This document shows positions 6,385-12,283 of a stretch of DNA of 12,283 nucleotides, piece after piece (the first letter of the stretch is position 1; every line of letters starts with the position of its first letter). Origin of the DNA: Pseudomonas sp. PGPPP3 (GTDB lineage Bacteria; Pseudomonadota; Gammaproteobacteria; Pseudomonadales; Pseudomonadaceae); the NCBI GenBank assembly GCA_002256055.1, contig NKIE01000042.1, positions 1-12,283 of the forward strand, written 5' to 3'. The notes below the pieces were generated by a model that ran no database searches, was not told the origin of the DNA, and saw only the letters and a list, made by a program, of their open reading frames with translations. The translations under genes and the position numbers were made by a program.

Positions 6385-8022
6385 GTGACGAACTTCGCCC
6401 AGAGCTATGACTACCTGATCGTCGGTGCCGGCTCCGCCGGTTGCGTGCTGGCCAACCGCCTGAGCGCCGACCCGCAGGTGCGTGTTTGCCTGTTGGAAGC
6501 CGGCGGCAGTGACGCCAGCCCGCGGGTGCAAGTGCCTGCCGGCACCATCAGCCTGTACAAGAGCCGCGTGTTCAGCTGGAACTTCTTCTCCACGCCGCAG
6601 AAGGAACTCAACAACCGTCGCCTGCACACGCCGCGCGGTAAAGCGCTGGGAGGCTCCAGCTCGATGAACAGCATGATCTACATCCGTGGCGATGCTTCGG
6701 ATTACGACCGCTGGGCCGAGTTGGGGTGCACGGGTTGGGGCTGGCACGACGTGCTGCCGCTGTTCATGAAATCCGAACGCAACCTGCTCGGGCAGAGTCC
6801 AGCGCTGCACGGCACCCAGGGTGAGCTGGTGGTGGACCGCGCCCGCGATCCCAATCCGCTGTCGCGGCTGTTCGTCAGCGCGGCCGAAAAGCTCGGCATC
6901 CGTCGCAACGATGACTTCAATGGCGGCGAGCTAGAAGGCTGCGGTATCTACAACCTGACGCAGAAAGACGCCAAGCGCCTGTCCAGCTACCGCGCCTTTG
7001 TCGCGCCGATCCGCGAGCGCAGCAACCTGACGGTGTTGACCGGCTGTGAGGTCGACTCGCTGATTGTTGAAGGGCAACGGGTCAGCGGCGTGGCCTTGCG
7101 CGTCGATGGCGAAAGCCTGCGCCTGGGCTGTCGTTGCGAGGTGATTCTGTGTGCCGGCGCCCTGGGCTCGCCGCAGATCCTGCTCAACTCCGGCATCGGT
7201 CCGCGCGCCGAGTTGGAGGCCGCTGGCGTGCCAGTGGTGCATGAGTTGCCGGGCGTGGGCAAAAACCTCCAGGAGCACCTCGACGGCCTGATAACCGTGC
7301 GTTCGGCCAGTCCGCTGACCTTAGGCTTTTCTTGGGGCTCGCTGGCCAGCGTGGTGGCCGCGCCGTTCAAGTACCTGCTGCAGAAAAAGGGTTGGCTGAC
7401 CACCAACTATGTCGAAGCCGGCGGCTTTGCCCGTACGCCACTGGCCACGGATTTGCCGGATGTGCAGTTCCACTTCGTGCCCGGTTATCGCAGCCACCGC
7501 GGTCGTTTGTTCGAGTGGGGCCACGGCTATGCCGTGCACACCTGCGTGCTGCGGCCGAAATCCATCGGCGAGCTGCGGCTGAATGCCCAGCGCGAGCTGG
7601 AGATCGACTTCAACTTTCTCGCTGAAATGGACGATGCACGGGTGCTGATTGAGGGACTAAAACTGGCCCGGCGGATTCTCGCCGAGCGTTGTTTTGACGG
7701 CCTGCGCGGCAAGGAAATGCTGCCCGGCGCCGAGGTGCAAACGGATGCGCAGTTGCTCGCTTATATCCGCGAGCATGGGGCCACGGTGTTCCATCCGGTG
7801 GGCACCTGCAAGATGGGTGTGGATGCCCTGAGTGTGGTCAACCCGCAGTTGCAGGTGATTGGCTTGGAGGGCTTGCGGGTGGCAGATGCGTCGATCATGC
7901 CGACGCTGATCAGCGGCAATACCAACGCGCCGTGCATCATGATCGGCGAGAAAGCCGCCGAACTGATTCTGCGCCAGAGTGTTCGGCCGCGGGCAGCGGC
8001 GCGGGCCGAGGCGGTCAGTTAG
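6385..8022 (+). CDS. GMC-family FAD-dependent alcohol dehydrogenase (choline dehydrogenase-like)
   Basis: The 545-residue flavoprotein should oxidise a primary alcohol to an aldehyde, passing electrons to FAD. The N-terminus has the dinucleotide-binding motif GAGSAG (14-19) with ribose-binding Glu at 38 in LLEAGG. The GMC signature PRGKALGGSSSMNSMIYIRG follows at about 75-95, and GALGSPQILLNSGIG is the second signature. The catalytic pair is His 470 in VFHPVGTCKMG and Asn 514 in SGNTNAP, 44 residues apart, the same spacing as the His466/Asn510 pair of choline oxidase. All active-site elements are intact. It starts at GTG 6385 directly after the ATPase stop, with AGAGG 8 nt upstream inside that gene. 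Choline itself is not implied; many Pseudomonas BetA-like enzymes act on other alcohols. As last gene of the operon it overlaps the convergent HD-GYP gene by 4 bp. Confidence 0.9.
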   Translation: MTNFAQSYDYLIVGAGSAGCVLANRLSADPQVRVCLLEAGGSDASPRVQVPAGTISLYKSRVFSWNFFSTPQKELNNRRLHTPRGKALGGSSSMNSMIYIRGDASDYDRWAELGCTGWGWHDVLPLFMKSERNLLGQSPALHGTQGELVVDRARDPNPLSRLFVSAAEKLGIRRNDDFNGGELEGCGIYNLTQKDAKRLSSYRAFVAPIRERSNLTVLTGCEVDSLIVEGQRVSGVALRVDGESLRLGCRCEVILCAGALGSPQILLNSGIGPRAELEAAGVPVVHELPGVGKNLQEHLDGLITVRSASPLTLGFSWGSLASVVAAPFKYLLQKKGWLTTNYVEAGGFARTPLATDLPDVQFHFVPGYRSHRGRLFEWGHGYAVHTCVLRPKSIGELRLNAQRELEIDFNFLAEMDDARVLIEGLKLARRILAERCFDGLRGKEMLPGAEVQTDAQLLAYIREHGATVFHPVGTCKMGVDALSVVNPQLQVIGLEGLRVADASIMPTLISGNTNAPCIMIGEKAAELILRQSVRPRAAARAEAVS

Positions 8023-9134
8023 CCGTAGGCGTTTTCGCAGAAGCGCCGCTGGATATGTTCGATATCGTCGACCTGATTGAGCAGGGCAGTGACGCAGTCG
8101 CGATCGAATTTCAGCCCGGCTTGCTGCTGCAGGAAAGCGAAGGCTTCGGCGTTGGACCAGGGTTGTTTGTACGGCCGTTCGCTGGTCAGGGCATCAAACA
8201 CGTCAGCCACGGTGACGATCCGCGATTCGAGCGGAATCTGCTCGGCGATCAGACCATCCGGATAACCGGAGCCGTCCACCAATTCATGGTGGTGAAGAAT
8301 GATGTTGCGCAGCATCTGCACCTGGCTGACGCCGGCCAGGCCGAAGTTGCCCAGCAACTGATCGACCAGCTCCAGACCTGCGCGGGAGTGGGCGCGCATG
8401 ACGGTGGTTTCTTCCGCGTCCAGTTGTCCGGGTTTGAGCAGTACAGCGTCGGGAATGGTGATCTTGCCCAGGTCGTGCAGCGGGGCAAACAGATACACGT
8501 GCTCAACAAAACTGTCGTCTAGGTTGTGCTGTTCGGCCAGGCCCTGGGTGATCAGGCGCGCATAGCGCGACATGCGCTCCAGATGGTTGCCGGTTTCCGG
8601 GTCGCGGGCGTGGGTCATGTTCATGGCCGACTTGAGCGTCGCCAGCAGGGTGCGCACGTTGCTGCGCTCCTGATAGACCATCAGGCTGGCCAGATGGCCG
8701 AGCATGTCCAGTTCGTTCAGCAGTACTTTGCTGAATACGTTGGGCTGTTTGGAATTGAAGAAGATAAAGCCAAAAAAGTAGCCGTTGACGCACATCGGCA
8801 AGGTGTAACTGCTGCGGTAGCCGGCGGCCAGCAGGGCTTCGACATGTTGCTTGCGGCTGTGTTCAAGCACGCTGAAATCGGCGATCACTCGAGGTGACTG
8901 GGACGTGGCAACGGCTTGTAGCCACGTGGTTTCGCTGAGTTTTGCATGGTAATGGGGCAGGGCGTTGGCCTGATCTTCAACGGCCACGAAGGTTTTGACC
9001 CAGTCACTGCCCTGATCATAGAGGGCCACCGCCAGACGCTGTACCTGCGGGTACTTCTGCTGCAACGCCTGCAGCAGATAGCGCAGTTTAAGCTGCAACG
9101 GGCTCTGTTCCTGAAGATCGTGCAGTAGCGACAT
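8019..9134 (-). CDS. GAF-like/HD-GYP domain protein, probable cyclic-di-GMP phosphodiesterase
   Basis: The 371-residue protein has an N-terminal GAF-like sensor region (about residues 20-165, including SSYTLPMCVNGYFFGFIFF) and a C-terminal HD-GYP domain from about 175. The metal-binding HD pair is at 220-221 (LHDLGKI), and HHHELVDGSGYP at 281-292 carries the full HHExxDGxGYP signature, so hydrolysis of cyclic-di-GMP to pGpG or GMP is plausible. RIVTVADVFDALTSERPYK is the usual C-terminal HD-GYP helix. There is no receiver domain or membrane segment, so it is a soluble stand-alone sensor. Start ATG 9134 has AAAGG 7 nt upstream; a longer frame from 9185 would begin inside the inverted repeat. 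It lies 66 bp downstream of the CNNM gene on the same strand. The ligand of the GAF-like region is unknown. Confidence 0.88.
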   Translation of the reverse strand: MSLLHDLQEQSPLQLKLRYLLQALQQKYPQVQRLAVALYDQGSDWVKTFVAVEDQANALPHYHAKLSETTWLQAVATSQSPRVIADFSVLEHSRKQHVEALLAAGYRSSYTLPMCVNGYFFGFIFFNSKQPNVFSKVLLNELDMLGHLASLMVYQERSNVRTLLATLKSAMNMTHARDPETGNHLERMSRYARLITQGLAEQHNLDDSFVEHVYLFAPLHDLGKITIPDAVLLKPGQLDAEETTVMRAHSRAGLELVDQLLGNFGLAGVSQVQMLRNIILHHHELVDGSGYPDGLIAEQIPLESRIVTVADVFDALTSERPYKQPWSNAEAFAFLQQQAGLKFDRDCVTALLNQVDDIEHIQRRFCENAYG

Positions 9135-9151
9135 GGCGCGGCCTTTGATGG

Positions 9152-9188
9152 TGAGTGCTGGCAGTATAGTCAGCCCTGCCAGCACTCA
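9152..9188 (-). promoter_or_regulatory. Perfect 13-bp inverted repeat enclosing a -10-like hexamer
   Basis: TGAGTGCTGGCAG (9152-9164) is repeated in perfect inverted form at 9176-9188 with an 11-bp spacer. On the minus strand TATACT (9163-9168) looks like a -10 for the HD-GYP gene, and TTGAGT (9184-9189) is a possible -35 at a short 15-bp spacing. The repeat could be an operator, or a hairpin ending CNNM transcription. No T-run follows on either strand, which argues against a simple intrinsic terminator. Confidence 0.5.
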
Positions 9189-9200
9189 ACCCGGCGCAGA

Positions 9201-10541
9201 TCAATCCTGCTTGAGTACCTTGGCGAGGACGATCTTCGGGCCTTTCATCTTTTTGACGATGATGCGCAGGCCTTCGACGTCGAGTACTTCTTCTTCCTCG
9301 GGCATGCGCTTGAGGCTTTCGTAGATCAGCCCAGCGAGGGTTTCCGCTTCGAGGTGGTCGAGGTCGACGCCCAGCATGCGCTCGATCTTGAACAGCGGGG
9401 TGTCGCCGCGCACCAGCAGTTTGCCCGGCTGGTAGGCGAGGATGCCGCGCTCGGCCTTGCGGTGTTCGTCCTGAATGTCGCCGACCAGCACTTCCAGCAC
9501 GTCTTCCATGGTCAGGTAGCCGATGACCTTGCCGTCGGCCTCTTCGACCAGCGCAAAGTGCACGGCGCCATGGCGGAAGCGCTCCAGCAGGCTGGACAGG
9601 GCCAGGTGCTTGGACACCCGTTCAACCGGGTGCAGCAACTCCTGCAGCTTGAACGCCGAGGGCAGCATTTCCAGCAGTGACAGCTGTAGCAGCAGGTCCT
9701 TGATGTGCAGGATGCCGATGAAGGTGCCGGCTTCCTCGTCGTACACCGGGTAGCGGCTGTACTTGTGGCGGCGGAACAGGCTGAACACTTCGTCGAGCTT
9801 GGCGTCACTGTTGAGGAACACCAGGTCCTCGCGGGAGTTGGCCCAGTCGACCACTTCCAACTCGCTCAGCTCCACGGCCGATGCCAGTACACGCATGTCC
9901 TGGTCGCTGGGGTCGCTGGCGCGGCTGGAGTGAAGGATCAGTTTCAGTTCGTCGCGGCTGTAGTGATGTTCGTGGTGTGGTCCCGGCTCGCCCTGGCCGG
10001 CGAAACGTAGGATGGCGTTGGCGCTGGCGTTGAGCAGGTAGATGGCCGGGTACATGGCCCAGTAGAACATGTACAGCGGCGCGGCCGTCCACAGTGACAG
10101 GCGCTCGGGCTGGCGAATGGCCCAGGACTTGGGCGCCAGCTCGCCAACCACGATATGCAGGTAGGAAATAATGAAAAACGCGGTGAAGAAGGCGATGCCG
10201 TGGGCCACGGCTTCCGAGTCGACGCCGACGTAGTGCAGCAGCGGCTGTAGCAGGTGGGCAAAGGCCGGCTCACCGACCCAGCCGAGGCCCAGGGAGGCCA
10301 GGGTAATGCCTAGTTGGCAGGCCGACAGGTAAGCGTCCAGCTGATTGTGCACGGTGCGCAGGATATGCCCGCGCCAGCCGTTCTGCTGGGCGATGGCTTC
10401 CACTTTGGTGGCGCGCAGCTTGACCATGGCGAACTCGGCGGCGACGAAGAAGCCGTTGAGCAAGACCAGAAACAGAGCGAAGAAGATAAGGCCGAAGTCG
10501 GCGAAATATGAGGCGGCGGTGTAACTAGGGGAAGGGTCCAT
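9201..10541 (-). CDS. CNNM/CBS/CorC-HlyC transporter-associated membrane protein (hemolysin family)
   Basis: The 446-residue protein has the three-part build of the CNNM/CorC family, known or proposed for Mg2+ (or Co2+) export and homeostasis. The N-terminal DUF21 transmembrane domain (about 1-195) has a hydrophobic first helix, NGFFVAAEFAMVKLRATKVE, and the family-typical VVGELAPKSWAI. A pair of CBS domains follows (about 210-335, with RYPVYDEEAGTFIGILHIKDLL and GYLTMEDVLEVLVGDI), which binds nucleotides in homologues. The C-terminal CorC_HlyC domain (about 350-440) has LDHLEAETLAGLI. 'Hemolysin' is a historical label and does not imply toxin activity. ATG 10541 is the only reasonable start but lacks a good ribosome-binding site. 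It follows phoR on the same strand after 113 bp. Confidence 0.9.
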   Translation of the reverse strand: MDPSPSYTAASYFADFGLIFFALFLVLLNGFFVAAEFAMVKLRATKVEAIAQQNGWRGHILRTVHNQLDAYLSACQLGITLASLGLGWVGEPAFAHLLQPLLHYVGVDSEAVAHGIAFFTAFFIISYLHIVVGELAPKSWAIRQPERLSLWTAAPLYMFYWAMYPAIYLLNASANAILRFAGQGEPGPHHEHHYSRDELKLILHSSRASDPSDQDMRVLASAVELSELEVVDWANSREDLVFLNSDAKLDEVFSLFRRHKYSRYPVYDEEAGTFIGILHIKDLLLQLSLLEMLPSAFKLQELLHPVERVSKHLALSSLLERFRHGAVHFALVEEADGKVIGYLTMEDVLEVLVGDIQDEHRKAERGILAYQPGKLLVRGDTPLFKIERMLGVDLDHLEAETLAGLIYESLKRMPEEEEVLDVEGLRIIVKKMKGPKIVLAKVLKQD

Positions 10542-10654
10542 AGGGGTGTTTCAACGGCTCCGGGTGGTCAGAAATCGGCGCGTCAGTAGACGCAACGAGT
10601 GCTGCAGATTAGCGGCTGAGACGGGGTTTGCCCAGCCCGGTAGGCGCGGATGAC

Positions 10655-11956
10655 CTAGCGCTTGAAGCCCTGGCCGGGAGCAAAATGGCAGGTAAAGGTG
10701 CTGCCTTGGCCGACCACACTGGTTATTTCCAGACGGCCGCGATGGCGCAGCAGTACGTGTTTGACGATGGCCAGGCCGAGACCGGTGCCGCCGGTAGTGG
10801 CTGCGCGGCTGGAGTCGACGCGGTAGAACCGCTCGGTCAGGCGCGGCAGGTGCTTGGCTTCGATGCCCTGGCCGCTGTCCTGCACGCTGAGGTGCGCACC
10901 GGCTTCGTCAGCCCACCAGCGGACGCGGATGCTGCCTTCGTCCGGGGTGTATTTGACTGCGTTGAACACCAGGTTGGAGAAGGCGCTGCGCAGTTCCGTT
11001 TCGCTGCCCTTGAGCTGCAGGCGGCTGTCGGCCTCCAGCGTGATGCGGTGGTTGCGGTTGCCCGACAGCGCCTGGGCGTCGGCGGTGATCGACAGCAGCA
11101 ACAGGTCGACGGACACGGGCTGGTTGTCCGAGGGGTAGTCGGTGGCTTCCAGTTTGGCCAGCAGTAGCAGGTCATTGAGCAGGGTTTGCATGCGCCGATC
11201 TTGCTGCTGCATTTGCTGCAGGGCGCGGCGCCAGCGTGGGTTCACCTCTTCGACGTTGTCGAGCAGGGTTTCCAGGTAGCCGGCAATCACCGTCAGCGGC
11301 GTGCGCAGTTCGTGGGAGACGTTGGCGATAAAGTCTTTGCGCATCTGTTCCAGCTGATGCACGCGGGTTACGTCGCGCACCAGCATCAGGTGTTCGTCGT
11401 TGCCGTAACGGGTGATCTGGAAGTGCACGCGCAGGTGGTCGTTGAGCGGCGACGGCAGTTCCAACGGTTCGCTGAAGTTGCCCAGCTCGAAATATTCCTT
11501 GAAGCGCGGATGGCGCACCAGGTTGGCAATCGACTGGCCGCTGTCTTGCGGAGTTTTCAGGCCCAGCAACGTTTCGGCGGCGAGGTTCCACCATTCCAGG
11601 TTGCCGTCGCGGTCGAGCATTATCACCGCGTCCTTGAGGGCGGCGGTGGATTCCTGCACGCGGTCGATGACCGCTTGCAGACGGCCACGGGCGCGCTGAT
11701 CGCGGCGTTGCAGGCGATAGATGCTGTCGAACACTTCGCCCCACAGGCCATGGCCGTCGGGCGGTGGCTCATCGGTTTTGTACTGTTTCAGCCAGGTGTG
11801 CAAACGCAGCAGTTGGCGCAGGTTCCAGGCGAGGTACGCACCCAGGCCGATGACCAGGGCCCAGGCGTAGTAACCGCTCAACAAACCGAGGAGCAGGCAG
11901 CCGCCGATAATCAGGAGCAGGCGGCGGAGGAGGACGCTGTGCCAGTTTTGATTCAC
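10655..11956 (-). CDS. phoR: Phosphate regulon sensor histidine kinase PhoR
   Basis: The 433-residue inner-membrane kinase autophosphorylates and passes phosphate to PhoB when phosphate is scarce, and acts as a phosphatase when it is plentiful, under control of the Pst transporter and PhoU. Two adjacent hydrophobic segments (about 9-48) with almost no periplasmic loop are typical of PhoR. A linker region and PAS domain (about 95-200) follow, then HisKA with the phosphoacceptor His 215 in VSHELRTPLTV. The ATPase domain has N-box NLVFNAVKYTP, G1 DSGQGI and G2 GGTGLGLAIVKH. Length matches family members of about 430 residues. The GTG start at 11956 is 40 bp after the phoB stop and has only a weak GGA ribosome site; coupling to phoB translation is likely. 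No intrinsic terminator was seen after its stop. Confidence 0.95.
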   Translation of the reverse strand: MNQNWHSVLLRRLLLIIGGCLLLGLLSGYYAWALVIGLGAYLAWNLRQLLRLHTWLKQYKTDEPPPDGHGLWGEVFDSIYRLQRRDQRARGRLQAVIDRVQESTAALKDAVIMLDRDGNLEWWNLAAETLLGLKTPQDSGQSIANLVRHPRFKEYFELGNFSEPLELPSPLNDHLRVHFQITRYGNDEHLMLVRDVTRVHQLEQMRKDFIANVSHELRTPLTVIAGYLETLLDNVEEVNPRWRRALQQMQQQDRRMQTLLNDLLLLAKLEATDYPSDNQPVSVDLLLLSITADAQALSGNRNHRITLEADSRLQLKGSETELRSAFSNLVFNAVKYTPDEGSIRVRWWADEAGAHLSVQDSGQGIEAKHLPRLTERFYRVDSSRAATTGGTGLGLAIVKHVLLRHRGRLEITSVVGQGSTFTCHFAPGQGFKR

Positions 11957-11996
11957 GGGATATCCAAGGTGAAGGTGTTACAGCAAAGCGGTTGAA

Positions 11997-12283
11997 TCAG
12001 CTTTTGGTGGAGAAACGATAACCGGTGCCGCGCACGGTTTGCACCAAGTTCTCGTAGGCTTCGCCGAGGGCTTTGCGCAGGCGACGGATATGCACGTCGA
12101 CAGTGCGCTCCTCGACATACACGTTGCCGCCCCAAACTTGGTCGAGCAATTGGCCGCGGGTGTAGGCGCGCTCCTGGTGGGTCATGAAGAATTGCAGCAG
12201 GCGGTATTCGGTAGGGCCAATTTCGGCGGGTTTGCCGTCGATGGTCACGCGGTGGCTGATGGGGTCCAGCAGCAGGCCGCCGA
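11997..12283 (-). CDS. phoB: Phosphate regulon response regulator PhoB, C-terminal part (cut by window edge)
   Basis: The visible 94 codons form the OmpR/PhoB-type winged helix-turn-helix that binds Pho boxes. [19 protein letters not shown], then [11 protein letters not shown] (start of the alpha-helical core), [17 protein letters not shown] (recognition helix) and TVRGTGYRF (wing) are near-canonical PhoB. The open frame continues past the right edge, where the receiver domain must lie, so the GTG at 12248 is internal and not a start. Position directly before phoR, on the same strand, fixes the identity. Confidence 0.95.
   Translation of the reverse strand, partial: GGLLLDPISHRVTIDGKPAEIGPTEYRLLQFFMTHQERAYTRGQLLDQVWGGNVYVEERTVDVHIRRLRKALGEAYENLVQTVRGTGYRFSTKS

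Noticed and set aside
11186..11995. 269-codon plus-strand open frame opposite phoR
   Set aside because: It lies wholly within phoR and the short gap before it. The phoR frame has all histidine-kinase boxes, and the plus frame shows no domain.

Overview
The window looks like chromosomal DNA of a Pseudomonas species. GC content is high throughout. The right end carries phoB-phoR followed by a CNNM/CorC-type (HlyC/CorC) transporter gene, an order I recall from Pseudomonas. Assignments rest on reading translated motifs; no database search was possible, so species-level placement is not claimed.

Left and centre (1-8022): a probable catabolic and uptake operon read left to right, with a LysR-type regulator (cut by the window edge) diverging from it at 1-83. 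After a 471-bp gene-free region come an aldehyde dehydrogenase interrupted by an in-frame TAG, a class III PLP aminotransferase, a complete NitT/TauT/SsuABC-type ABC importer (periplasmic binding protein, permease, ATPase) and a GMC-family FAD alcohol dehydrogenase. The inferred logic is import of a small organic amine and/or alcohol, oxidation of the alcohol by the GMC enzyme, removal of the amino group by the aminotransferase, and oxidation of the resulting aldehyde to an acid by the aldehyde dehydrogenase. The substrate cannot be read from the sequence. A single nonsense codon in the first structural gene means the last step is probably lost in this strain, unless it is a sequencing error or is suppressed.

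Right part (8019-12283): genes read right to left. phoB (its C-terminal DNA-binding domain only) and phoR form the phosphate-starvation two-component system. They are followed by a membrane CNNM/CBS/CorC-HlyC protein and a GAF-like plus HD-GYP protein, a probable cyclic-di-GMP phosphodiesterase. The HD-GYP gene meets the GMC gene tail to tail, with a 4-bp overlap of the stop codons.

Non-coding signals: a terminator-like hairpin and a possible 23-codon leader ORF directly before the aldehyde dehydrogenase; a REP-like hairpin between the binding-protein and permease genes; and a perfect 13-bp inverted repeat enclosing a -10-like hexamer before the HD-GYP gene. No RNA genes, insertion sequences, CRISPR arrays or phage genes were seen. 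The best candidates for something new are the substrate of the operon and the layered leader arrangement in front of it.
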